Assembly (NCBI GenBank): GCA_965248175.1
Contig: OZ252093.1
Span: 1,054,001 to 1,118,000 of the forward strand
From: VXPQ01 sp965248175
GTDB taxonomy: Bacteria > Bacteroidota > Rhodothermia > Rhodothermales > VXPQ01
Length of the DNA stretch: 64,000 nt
Reading direction: 5' to 3'
Position 1 is the first letter of the stretch; each line of letters begins with the position of its first letter. The notes beneath the pieces were generated by a model. That model made no database searches, was not told where the DNA came from, and was given only the letters and a program-made list of their open reading frames with translations. Shown here piece by piece: positions 45,654 through 53,792 of this stretch. The translations under genes were made by a program, and so were the position numbers.

Positions 45654-46448
45654 ATGAACAAATTTACGTTTTCCATGCTTCCGATCGCCCTGGTCGCGAT
45701 GCTTATCGCGGGTTGTGGCGGCGGTGGCGCCGATGCAGGCAGCGACTCTACGGAAGGCGGCGATATGGCCGCAGAGGAATATACACCGGCGGGAAGCGCT
45801 GTCGTGTCGGGCTCCATTCAGTTTACGGGTACGGCCCCTGAGCAGCAAGAGCTTAATCTCGACCGCGAATGCATGGCCCTGCGTGACGAGCCGGCCCTCA
45901 GCCGGAGGGTGGTCGTCAACGACAACGGCACGCTGCGCTGGGTGTTCGTGTATGTCAAGGACGGCCTCGGAGATATGACGTTCCCGACGCGTTCCGAGCC
46001 GGTTTTGCTGGATCAGGCAGGATGTACCTATCATCCGCATGTGTTCGGCGTGCAGACCGGACAGCCCATAAAGATTCGTAACAGCGATCCCCTGCTGCAC
46101 AACATCCATGCGCTGCCGGAAGCGAACCGTCCGTTCAACTTCGGTATGCCCACGGCGGGGCAGGAGCGTGAGGAAACTTTCCGGGTTCCCGAGATCATGG
46201 CGTACATCAAGTGTGACGTCCATCCCTGGATGGAATCATGGGTCGGCGTCACGGCGCATCCCTATTTCAGCACATCCGACGAGATGGGCGGTTACTCCAT
46301 AGGCGATCTGCCCGCAGGCGACTATGTCATCGAAGCCTGGCACGAAGAATACGGCGTCGCGGAGCAGAGCGTGAGCGTGGCCGACGGCGAATCCGTCATG
46401 CTCGACTTTGTCTTCGGCGTAGTCCAGTTAGGCGGAGCAGGGGCGTAA
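45654..46448 (+). CDS. Cupredoxin-like lipoprotein with carboxypeptidase-regulatory domain
   Basis: This 264-aa lipoprotein has lipobox LIAGC at about residues 17-21 and a Gly/Ala/Ser linker. The body resembles methylamine-utilisation/plastocyanin-like proteins. A His (LLHNIHALP) and a CDVHPWM motif give a plausible type 1 copper site (His, Cys, His, Met). The C-terminal part (GGYSIGDLPAGDYVIEAWHEE) is a carboxypeptidase regulatory-like fold. It lies 104 bases upstream of a heme-copper oxidase subunit I. It may be a membrane-tethered electron donor to that oxidase or a copper store for it. Confidence 0.82.
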   Translation: MNKFTFSMLPIALVAMLIAGCGGGGADAGSDSTEGGDMAAEEYTPAGSAVVSGSIQFTGTAPEQQELNLDRECMALRDEPALSRRVVVNDNGTLRWVFVYVKDGLGDMTFPTRSEPVLLDQAGCTYHPHVFGVQTGQPIKIRNSDPLLHNIHALPEANRPFNFGMPTAGQEREETFRVPEIMAYIKCDVHPWMESWVGVTAHPYFSTSDEMGGYSIGDLPAGDYVIEAWHEEYGVAEQSVSVADGESVMLDFVFGVVQLGGAGA

Positions 46449-46552
46449 ACACCGGCGATGATACGCGTCCGGCGTAGTGAGGCGTTTTTCCACGCTGCGC
46501 CGGGCGCGAGCCGCCCATCCATTTTCTTGATGAAAAAGCCCGATTGATCATT

Positions 46553-48331
46553 ATGGCTGATCACGCAGCCGTCCCGGAAGGCCACCACGGGGAAGACGCT
46601 CACTATACCTCTTTCTGGAGGAAATACATTTTCTCGACCGACCACAAGGTCATCGGGATGCAGTACGGCATTACAGCGCTTCTTTTCCTGCTGTTCGGGT
46701 TCTTGCTCGTGATGCTCATGCGGTGGCAGCTCGCCTACCCCGGACAGCCGGTGCCGCTGATCGGCTGGCTTTTCACTGACGACACGATGCCCGGCGGGGT
46801 CATGCTCCCCGAGTTCTACAACCAGCTGGGGGCCATGCACGGCACCATCATGGTGTTTCTCGGCATCGTGCCGCTGGCGGTGGGGGCGTTCGGCAACTAT
46901 GTCGTGCCGCTTCAGATCGGTGCGCCGGACATGGCGTTTCCGAAGCTCAACATGGCCAGCTACTGGGCCTTTTTCGTGGGCGGCGTGATCATGCTGGGCA
47001 GCTTCTTCGTGCCCGCCGGCGCCGCCAAGGCCGGTTGGACCTCGTACGCTCCCTTGTCTGTCATCGAGACGATGGGGCAGACGATGTGGCTTCTCGGCAT
47101 GATTTTTCTCATTACTTCATCCCTGCTGGGCGCCATTAATTTCCTGACGACCATCGTGCAGCTTCGGGCTGAGGGGATGACCTTCATGCGGATGCCCTTC
47201 TTCGTGTGGGCGCAGTTTATCACGTCTTTTCTGTTGCTTCTGGCGTTTCCTCCACTGGAGGCCGCTTCCTTCCTGCAACTGTCCGACCGCTTGCTCGATA
47301 CCAGTTTCTTTATGCCGTCGGGGCTCGTCGTAAGTGGCGAGATTGTCGATGTGGCGGGCGGGGGCAGTCCATTACTCTGGCAGCATTTATTCTGGTTCCT
47401 TGCTCACCCGGAGGTGTATGTGCTGGTTCTGCCGGCCATGGGCATCGTCGCGGAGATCATCGCCAACAACACGCGGAAGCCGCTCCGGGGATACAGGGTG
47501 ATGGTGTATTCCCTGATTTTCCTCGGCTTCATGTCGTTCATCGTCTGGGCGCACCACATGTTCATTACCGGCATGGGCCAGGTGATGAGCATCTTCTTCC
47601 AGACCACCACGATGATCATCTCGATCCCGTCGGTGATTATTCTCACAGCGCTTTTCCTGTCGCTGTGGGGCGGTTCCATCCGGTTCACGACGCCCATGCT
47701 TTTTGCACTGGGTTTTTTGCCCATGTTCGGCATTGGCGGGCTCACGGGACTGCCGCTGGGGCTGGCTCCCACCGACATTCCCCTGCACGATACCTACTAC
47801 GTGATCGGGCACTTCCACTACGTGGTGGCGCCGGGCACCATTCTCGCGCTCATGGCCGGGCTTTATTACTGGTTCCCGAAGATAACCGGGCGAACCATGA
47901 ACGACACGCTCGGCAAGATCCACTTCTGGGGCACGCTCGTCAGCATGAATTTCATCTTTTTCCCCATGCTCATTCAGGGAATGGCCGGCGTTTCGCGGCG
48001 GTTGTATGACGGGGGGGAGATTTACGCCCATGCACAGGATGTGATCGTCTACAACGAAGTGATGTCGATCGCCTCATGGGTGCTGTTCGTTTTCCAGATT
48101 CCGTTTATCGTGAATCTTCTTATCAGCATGAAGAAGGGGAAAGCGGCCACCGATAACCACTGGAACGCCACGACGCTCGAATGGGCGGCGGCTCCGTCCC
48201 CGCCTGTCGGGCACGGCAACTTTCACGACCTGCCGCAGGTGTACCGGGACCCGTACGAATACAGCCACCCGGACCATGACGAAGATTACTGGCCGCAGAA
48301 TGCTCCACCTGCCGAAGCATCGGAAGATTAA
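46553..48331 (+). CDS. coxA: Cytochrome c oxidase subunit I, A1-like (second oxidase)
   Basis: This second heme-copper oxidase subunit I (592 aa) has twelve or more helices. The blocks are the His in GAMHGTIMVFLG, WFLAHPEVYVLVLPAMG, WAHHMFITGMG and PLHDTYYVIGHFHYV. The Glu in HPEVY marks the A1 proton-channel type, unlike the YSHPAVY enzyme at 22868. The Gly usual before HPEVY is Ala here. ATG 46553 is chosen; the open frame begins with a TTG at 46544. Subunits III and IV follow, then two small proteins and subunit II, an order different from the first oxidase. Confidence 0.95.
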   Translation: MADHAAVPEGHHGEDAHYTSFWRKYIFSTDHKVIGMQYGITALLFLLFGFLLVMLMRWQLAYPGQPVPLIGWLFTDDTMPGGVMLPEFYNQLGAMHGTIMVFLGIVPLAVGAFGNYVVPLQIGAPDMAFPKLNMASYWAFFVGGVIMLGSFFVPAGAAKAGWTSYAPLSVIETMGQTMWLLGMIFLITSSLLGAINFLTTIVQLRAEGMTFMRMPFFVWAQFITSFLLLLAFPPLEAASFLQLSDRLLDTSFFMPSGLVVSGEIVDVAGGGSPLLWQHLFWFLAHPEVYVLVLPAMGIVAEIIANNTRKPLRGYRVMVYSLIFLGFMSFIVWAHHMFITGMGQVMSIFFQTTTMIISIPSVIILTALFLSLWGGSIRFTTPMLFALGFLPMFGIGGLTGLPLGLAPTDIPLHDTYYVIGHFHYVVAPGTILALMAGLYYWFPKITGRTMNDTLGKIHFWGTLVSMNFIFFPMLIQGMAGVSRRLYDGGEIYAHAQDVIVYNEVMSIASWVLFVFQIPFIVNLLISMKKGKAATDNHWNATTLEWAAAPSPPVGHGNFHDLPQVYRDPYEYSHPDHDEDYWPQNAPPAEASED

Positions 48332-48387
48332 TTCGGACCAGAGCGCCTACCGTATGTTATGAAACTCGTTTGTGAACCCTGACCGCC

Positions 48388-49005
48388 ATGCAAATTCCAT
48401 TCACCGTTGCGCCCCGGCCTGACACGGGCGTGAACAATGCAAAGATCGGGGTGTGGCTTTTTCTCGCTTCCGAAGTCATGCTGTTCGGCGGGCTGTTTTC
48501 GGCGTATATCTTCCTGCGCATCGGCGCGCCCGAATGGCCCGGCGAGATTGGGGGACATATGTACGAACGGGCTTCGGACATTCTGAATGTTCCGTTGGCC
48601 ACCCTCAATACGCTCGTGCTTATCGGGTCGAGTGTTACGATGGTGATGTCGTGGGCCTCCCTTGCGATGAAGCGGTTCGACCGGTACCGGTTGTATATGG
48701 GCGTAACCATTGCGCTCGGCTTCGTCTTCCTGATTGTAAAAGCCTTCGAGTACGGCGAAAAGTTCAGCCACGGGTATCTGCCCGCCGAGAACAATTTTCT
48801 CGCCATCTACTTCGTGTTGACCGGCTTGCACGGCCTGCATGTGATCGGCGGCATTATTGTCAACATGTACTTCATGTGGCCGGGCGCCCGCATGTGGAAG
48901 ACCGACCCGAAACGATTCACGAATCGGATCGAGATCGCGGGGCTTTACTGGCACTTTGTCGATCTCGTGTGGATATTTCTCTTTCCGACGATTTACCTGC
49001 TTTAA
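48388..49005 (+). CDS. coxC: Cytochrome c oxidase subunit III (second oxidase)
   Basis: This 205-aa subunit III has about five to seven helices. It carries the family motifs AKIGVWLFLASEVMLFGGLF, YFVLTGLHGLHVIGG and LYWHFVDLVWIFLFPTIYL. It follows subunit I by 56 bases and precedes subunit IV by 39. It is closely related in pattern to the subunit III at 24592 but clearly a separate gene. Confidence 0.95.
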   Translation: MQIPFTVAPRPDTGVNNAKIGVWLFLASEVMLFGGLFSAYIFLRIGAPEWPGEIGGHMYERASDILNVPLATLNTLVLIGSSVTMVMSWASLAMKRFDRYRLYMGVTIALGFVFLIVKAFEYGEKFSHGYLPAENNFLAIYFVLTGLHGLHVIGGIIVNMYFMWPGARMWKTDPKRFTNRIEIAGLYWHFVDLVWIFLFPTIYLL

Positions 49006-49044
49006 CACTCCGGGTGCACAGGTCTGACCAACGTACAGCGCATT

Positions 49045-49368
49045 ATGAGCGATACAGGGCATTCTGTTGAAGAAATAAAAAAGCACGTACGCGTGTACAT
49101 GTTCGTTTTCGCGTCGCTGGCCGTCCTTACGACGGTTACAGTGGGTGTGGGATACCTTGAACTTCCCTTTTTACCGGCGCTCATCATTGCCTTGCTGATT
49201 GCGACGGTCAAGGCGGGGCTGGTGGCGGCCTATTTCATGCACCTCGTTTCGGAGGAACAGGTCATCCGGTTGCTGGTCTGGCTCAGTCTCGGACTGTTAT
49301 TGGTCATGTTCCTCCTGTTCAGCGTGTACTACGTCGATCAGATCGGCGTCATGATTTTCGGATTCTGA
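49045..49368 (+). CDS. Cytochrome c oxidase subunit IV-type protein (second oxidase)
   Basis: This 107-aa protein has three helices and belongs to the prokaryotic subunit IV family. The signature is in VKAGLVAAYFMHLVSEEQ. The N-terminal soluble part contains EEIKKHVRVYM. It is two bases upstream of the next small membrane protein gene, so all are in one transcript. Confidence 0.9.
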   Translation: MSDTGHSVEEIKKHVRVYMFVFASLAVLTTVTVGVGYLELPFLPALIIALLIATVKAGLVAAYFMHLVSEEQVIRLLVWLSLGLLLVMFLLFSVYYVDQIGVMIFGF

Positions 49369-49370
49369 CC

Positions 49371-49580
49371 ATGTCGCTGAGGGCGTTCCATATCGTATTC
49401 ATCGTTGCTTCGGCGCTGTTGTCGCTGGGCTTCGGAGTATGGGCTCTTGCGGGCGATGGTGCGTCGTCGACCGTGGCTGCGGTGGTTGCGTTTGTGGTGG
49501 GCGCTGCGCTGGTCGTCTACGGCGTGCGTTTTCTGAAAAAAGTAGCACATACGGGCCATATCGCCGGAGGCAAATCATGA
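49371..49580 (+). CDS. Small two-helix membrane protein in second oxidase operon
   Basis: This 69-aa protein has two hydrophobic segments (about 7-25 and 33-52) and a His/Lys-rich tail. There are no cysteines and no recognised family. It is flanked tightly by subunit IV (two bases) and the next gene (four-base overlap), which supports it being real. A role as a minor subunit or assembly factor is only inferred from position. Confidence 0.72.
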   Translation: MSLRAFHIVFIVASALLSLGFGVWALAGDGASSTVAAVVAFVVGAALVVYGVRFLKKVAHTGHIAGGKS

Positions 49581-49867
49581 CGCGCACCGTCCGTCGTATC
49601 GCTGTTTCCGCCGCTGTGTTCAGCTTGGCGTGGTTGGTCCTGCTTCCTCATACGGCCGCTGCCTGTGAGATGTGCTGGGGCGCCAACGCCGCAGCAAATC
49701 CGACGACGCAAGGCATCAGCATGGCCATGTTGCTCCTCGTTGGGGTGACGGGTTTCGTCGGCGGCGGCGTCGGGGCGTTTTTTCTTCGTATGCGTCGCCG
49801 GGCCCGGTTGCTTGCCCAGGGCGAGGCCGTCATGACGGACGAGGGCGAGTTACGCCCTGTGAAGTGA
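49577..49867 (+). CDS. Small CxxC-containing membrane protein in second oxidase operon
   Basis: This 96-aa protein has a signal-like N-terminal helix ending in TAAA, directly followed by CEMCWGANAAAN. A second helix (about 50-70) and a basic, then acidic, cytoplasmic tail follow. The exported CxxC next to the membrane could bind copper or act in thiol exchange. It starts by a four-base overlap with the previous gene and precedes subunit II by 80 bases. The family is not recognised; copper handling for the nearby CuA site is a reasonable guess. Confidence 0.72.
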   Translation: MTRTVRRIAVSAAVFSLAWLVLLPHTAAACEMCWGANAAANPTTQGISMAMLLLVGVTGFVGGGVGAFFLRMRRRARLLAQGEAVMTDEGELRPVK

Positions 49868-49947
49868 GATTTTACTCGATGAAACGGTTCGAGTAACAGT
49901 ACAGCGAATCATACCATGAATGTCAATCAATCCGCCCGGCAATTCAC

Positions 49948-50718
49948 ATGTTAAAGTGGCTTGACCTCACGAATTATCTCGGGATGCCCGAGGCAGCGTC
50001 AGCGCACAGTGCGGAAATCGACGCCATGATGGGGTTGGTGCACTGGCTGATGCTGGTGCTTTTCCTCATCTGGGCGCCTTTCTTTCTGTACACGCTGTAC
50101 CGGTTCCGGGCTTCCAGAAATCCGAAAGCCAACTACTACGGGACCACGTCGCACTTCTCGACCTACCAGGAAGTGGGTGTGATTGTGGCAGAGTTGGTGC
50201 TGCTTTTCGCGTTTGCGATTCCCACTTGGGGCGCGCTCCGTGGAGAGGGGAACTACCCGTCCGAAGAGGAATCCACCGTCGTACATGTGATCGCCGAGCA
50301 GTTCGCCTGGAACATCCATTATCCGGGGCCTGATGGCGTGTTCGGGCAGCGGGATATTCATCTGTTGGACCTGCAAACAAATCCGATCGGTTTACAGCCG
50401 GACGATCCGGCGGGTGCGGACGACATCGTGACCGTCAACGAGTTGCATGTACCCGTGGACAAGCCGGTGATCGTGCACCTCACGTCCAAGGATGTGATTC
50501 ACAGTTTCACCCTGACCGAAATGCGGGTCAAGCAGGACGCCATTCCCGGGTTGTCCATTCCGCTTTATTTCACGCCCATCCGCACGGGCGACTGGGAAAT
50601 CGCCTGTGCGCAGCTCTGTGGCGTGGGCCACTACCGGATGCGCGGCTACTTCACGGTGCACACCGCGGAGAGCTACGCCGCATGGCTGGCGGAGCAGTCC
50701 GAACGGGCTGGGGTATAG
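49948..50718 (+). CDS. coxB: Cytochrome c oxidase subunit II (second oxidase)
   Basis: This 256-aa subunit II lacks a fused cytochrome c, unlike the caa3 protein at 21884. Two helices (about 28-52 and 72-95) precede a cupredoxin domain. The CuA ligands are in CAQLCGVGHYRM, with the upstream His in VIHSFTLTEM. No cleavable signal is evident. It is the last gene of the second oxidase cluster (I-III-IV-x-y-II). Electrons probably come from a soluble cytochrome c or the cupredoxin lipoprotein upstream. Confidence 0.95.
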   Translation: MLKWLDLTNYLGMPEAASAHSAEIDAMMGLVHWLMLVLFLIWAPFFLYTLYRFRASRNPKANYYGTTSHFSTYQEVGVIVAELVLLFAFAIPTWGALRGEGNYPSEEESTVVHVIAEQFAWNIHYPGPDGVFGQRDIHLLDLQTNPIGLQPDDPAGADDIVTVNELHVPVDKPVIVHLTSKDVIHSFTLTEMRVKQDAIPGLSIPLYFTPIRTGDWEIACAQLCGVGHYRMRGYFTVHTAESYAAWLAEQSERAGV

Positions 50719-50751
50719 TGACCTCCTATGCCTGACACGCCATAAATCGTC

Positions 50752-50780
50752 TTGATTTTTTGGCCGGGGATCGGTACAAT
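50752..50780 (+). promoter_or_regulatory. Candidate promoter for MpaB-like/sulfotransferase pair
   Basis: TTGATT (50752-50757) and TACAAT (50775-50780) are 17 bases apart, a fair sigma70 match. They lie 133 bases upstream of the ATG at 50913, in the gap after the oxidase operon. Confidence 0.45.
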
Positions 50781-50912
50781 GCGTAACCTGTACCGTGGGT
50801 GAATACACCACGAACGATATTCCTCGAATCGTTGCCGTGTGTGGTATAGCCGAAGGCGCCAGCGTTTTGTATTCGCCGTGATTCTTGTCGCCACTTTCTC
50901 CTGAGCGTAAGT

Positions 50913-52109
50913 ATGCCTGGTTCAGCCGTGCGGAATGGCATAAAGATACCGTCGGCTTATGAGGGCGGGTACGACCGTGCGTACGCACTCAATCCGGATA
51001 TTGTCGAGCAATACATCAAGCATACGCACCTCGGCGATCCACTGGCCGATGCGGTCATAGATTCCTTGACCCCATTTCTGCCGGGGGAAGTAAACCGGTT
51101 CATCAAGGCCGGCATGCAGCAGGATACAGAGGTACTGGCCGAGGCGCCCCGGTTGTTGCGCGATTTCTTCGATTCGATCGAATCGCCGCCCGAGTGGTTC
51201 GATCCGGCTATCCTGAGAGGGGGCTACCGGGCTTTCCATAGCTATTCGGACTTGTTTATACCGGCTTTTTTCGTGGCCACCTTGCAGAATGCGTCCACCC
51301 TGATAGCCAAGGCGTTCTACGCTTCGGGGCGGACCATGAGCGGTTTTGGTCCGCGGCGAGTCCGGCAGAACACTCGGCATTTTATTGAGATCATGTTGCC
51401 GGGCGCCCTTGATCGCCAGGGAGACGGCTGGAAACTGTCCGTGCGTATCAGACTGGTGCATGCGCAACTCAGGCGGCTGATTCGCGACCAGGGTAACTGG
51501 GACGAAGAGGTTTACGGTACGCCGCTTAGTGCTGCGCACATGGCGCTCGCGTCCGCCAATTTCTCCGCGACCACGCTGCGACAGGCGCAGAGACTCGGAG
51601 CTGAAATGGACGACGAGATGCGTTACGGCTACATGCATGCCTGGCGTTACGCTTCCTGGCTGATCGGTACACCCGAGTTTTTTCTGTTCGAGGGCGACGA
51701 GGAAAAAACCCATGAACTGCATCGGATCGGCAGTTCGTGCGAACCGCCGCCTGCCGATGAGTCGGCCGTCATTGCGAATGCCCTGGTCAATGCGTTGCCC
51801 AAGATTGCCGGCAAAACCGATCTCAGAGAGTACCAGGCCTTTTTGACCCGCACATACCGGGTCTCCAGGGCATTGCTTGGCGACGAGCTCGCAGACCAGC
51901 TCCAGTTTCCGAAGTGCGAGATCAAGGGACTCTTGCGGCGGATGCGGGTATTGCGGCAGGTTCACGCCATGTCCCACAAGTTGGCTCCAAATATCGCTCA
52001 GAAGTGGCGGGGCAACAATTTTGTCTTTTTGCTGGAGGCGTCGATGCTCGATGACCTCAGGTACCGGTTGCCTGATCACTTGCAAGCGAATATAGCGACG
52101 CCATGGTAA
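50913..52109 (+). CDS. MpaB-family (DUF2236) oxygenase
   Basis: This 398-aa protein belongs to the family of MpaB and rubber oxygenase Lcp catalytic domains, heme b-dependent oxygenases. Diagnostic stretches include ASTLIAKAFYASGRT, RIRLVHAQLRR with a likely heme-ligand His, a PLSAAHMALASANFS helix and the MRYGYMHAWRYASWLIG block. The protein lacks a signal peptide. Its end overlaps the next gene by seven bases. The substrate is unknown; the partner sulfotransferase suggests a small hydrophobic metabolite that is oxidised and then sulfated. Alternative start codons were not needed. Confidence 0.85.
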   Translation: MPGSAVRNGIKIPSAYEGGYDRAYALNPDIVEQYIKHTHLGDPLADAVIDSLTPFLPGEVNRFIKAGMQQDTEVLAEAPRLLRDFFDSIESPPEWFDPAILRGGYRAFHSYSDLFIPAFFVATLQNASTLIAKAFYASGRTMSGFGPRRVRQNTRHFIEIMLPGALDRQGDGWKLSVRIRLVHAQLRRLIRDQGNWDEEVYGTPLSAAHMALASANFSATTLRQAQRLGAEMDDEMRYGYMHAWRYASWLIGTPEFFLFEGDEEKTHELHRIGSSCEPPPADESAVIANALVNALPKIAGKTDLREYQAFLTRTYRVSRALLGDELADQLQFPKCEIKGLLRRMRVLRQVHAMSHKLAPNIAQKWRGNNFVFLLEASMLDDLRYRLPDHLQANIATPW

Positions 52110-53143
52110 GACCCGTGCCTATTCCGCCTGTCTTGATCCTGAGTACCGGACGGTGTGGATCGACCATGGTGTCGAACATTCTGAACCGGCACCCGCGCGT
52201 TCTCAGTCTTTCCGAGTTTTACAGCTACATCGGGATAGGTACGTTTCGCCCGCGGCGGCCCACCGGCGACTGGATGTGGGATCGCTTCAGTAAGCAACAG
52301 CACAGGACCCGTCTCATGCTGCGGGAGCCTGTTCCGGAGTTGATCTATCCGTTCGGTTCTCCGGATGCCCGCTTCACGCGAAGCGATGTGCCGCCGATTA
52401 TGTGTGCCGCGCTTCCTCATATCACGGATAAGCATGAGGCGCTCTTCGACGAGCTCGAACCGGTGGTTCGGGGACAACCCAGGCAGTCGCCCGCCGATCA
52501 TCTACGGTATCTTTTCGGATGGCTGTGCGAACGGTTTGACCGGAGCGTATGGGTCGAACGCTCAGGCGGATCGCTGTTGTATGCTTCCAGGCTGCTGCGA
52601 GTATTTCCTGAAATGCGGGTGATCCATGTATACCGCGACGGGCGTGAGACAACCATTTCCATGAGTCGCCATTACCTCTTCCGCCTGATCCTGGCGACCT
52701 TGCAAAAGATGCAATTCGGCGGCTTTGACGCCATGGCTTTGCTGTACAGAAGGAGGCTTTGGGAAGCCATCAATCCCTATATGGAGCCTTTGTCCCGTAT
52801 GGTCACCAAGCCTGAGGACTTGCCGTTCGACAAGCTCACGCTTCCTGGTTTTGCGGCGCTCTGGAGCGCACTGATCGAGCTGGGAGATCATATGGTGGGC
52901 GATCTGCCGCCTGATCGCCTCCTGAATCTCAAGTTCGAAGACATGCAAGCGGAGCCGGAAGCCGAGATACGGCGACTCATCCGGTTCATCGATCCGTCTC
53001 TGGAAGACGAGGACTGGATTCGTGAGGCATCCACCATTCCACGGCCGACGCCGTCGAAATTCGCGCAACTCGACCCGAGTGAACAGGCCGCTATCGCCGA
53101 GGCATGCCGGCTTGGGCTCGAGCTCCTCGGCTATTCGCTTTGA
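52103..53143 (+). CDS. Sulfotransferase-family protein
   Basis: This 346-aa PAPS-dependent sulfotransferase-like protein has an N-terminal 5'-phosphosulfate loop LSTGRCGSTMVSNILNRHP (about residues 10-28). The 3'-phosphate region is VIHVYRDGRETTISMSRHY. The C-terminal LKFEDMQAEPEAEIRRL is typical of the family. It overlaps the MpaB-like gene by seven bases, so the two are co-translated. The acceptor is unknown. Its end overlaps the convergent DUF1499 gene by 13 bases. Confidence 0.87.
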   Translation: MVRPVPIPPVLILSTGRCGSTMVSNILNRHPRVLSLSEFYSYIGIGTFRPRRPTGDWMWDRFSKQQHRTRLMLREPVPELIYPFGSPDARFTRSDVPPIMCAALPHITDKHEALFDELEPVVRGQPRQSPADHLRYLFGWLCERFDRSVWVERSGGSLLYASRLLRVFPEMRVIHVYRDGRETTISMSRHYLFRLILATLQKMQFGGFDAMALLYRRRLWEAINPYMEPLSRMVTKPEDLPFDKLTLPGFAALWSALIELGDHMVGDLPPDRLLNLKFEDMQAEPEAEIRRLIRFIDPSLEDEDWIREASTIPRPTPSKFAQLDPSEQAAIAEACRLGLELLGYSL

Positions 53144-53484
53144 AGCCGGCGGCAGAGTTTCTCTATGCGTTTCCGATTGACCCCGAAGTCGTAGAAACCA
53201 TACTGCGAGGTCGAGCGGATGTGGATCATAGCATGCCCGGCGTACAGGCGGCACTCGATATCGTCCAGGATCCACGGGCTAACCATCCAGACTACGTGCA
53301 GGTACTCGTCTGTCGCGGTGAGGACGACGGTACGACGCAAGGAGGTTAACCAGTTTTTGATCCGTAGAAATTCGGCGGCTGGATCCCCTGAAACAGCGAA
53401 AGACGCAACCCAGTGCCGGTCGGAGGCGGCTCGGTTGCAAACGCAGCTGGACCCGTCCAGAGAGGGCGCGAGTTTTACGGGCAT
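53131..53484 (-). CDS. DUF1499-family protein
   Basis: This 117-aa protein matches DUF1499: CVCNRAASDRHWVASFAV near the start, then the conserved EYLHVVWMVSPWILDDIE, and RSTSQYGFYDFGVNRKRIE near the end. It has no signal peptide. ATG 53484 is chosen, since the in-frame extension to 53802 is Pro/Arg-rich and lacks homology. The function of the family is not known. It is convergent with the sulfotransferase gene. Confidence 0.83.
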   Translation of the reverse strand: MPVKLAPSLDGSSCVCNRAASDRHWVASFAVSGDPAAEFLRIKNWLTSLRRTVVLTATDEYLHVVWMVSPWILDDIECRLYAGHAMIHIRSTSQYGFYDFGVNRKRIEKLCRRLQSE

Positions 53485-53792
53485 GGCGTCGTGCGGGGTT
53501 TGGGGGTTTTGCGGGAGCTCGGCGCCGGTTCGGAATGATGGGCGGATTTCCGGAGTATTAAGGGGTCTTGTCGGGGTCTTGTTCCGGGGTGTAGGGCGGC
53601 GTGATAGATTCGCGGGGAGAGGTACTGACGTTGGCAAACTGCGCTTGGACTCAGTTATTAAGAAATTCCGAATAACTGCCGCCCAAACCGGCAAAAGTTG
53701 CCTCTCCTTTCGGTCCCGCGCCACTCCGTGAAACGCCCGGTACCGGTCGGCGTTAGCAGGGGTATCGTTTTTTCCGTACATGCCATGCATCC
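53485..53792. other. Divergent intergenic region with decayed repeat
   Basis: No intact gene is supported. At 53652-53678 CAGTTATT and AATAACTG form a perfect 8-bp inverted repeat. The surrounding 30 bases closely resemble the reverse complement of 60291-60317, at the end of the AlbA/RecG-like remnant, so this may be leftover of a similar gene. Promoters for the DUF1499 and GT117 genes must lie here. Confidence 0.4.
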
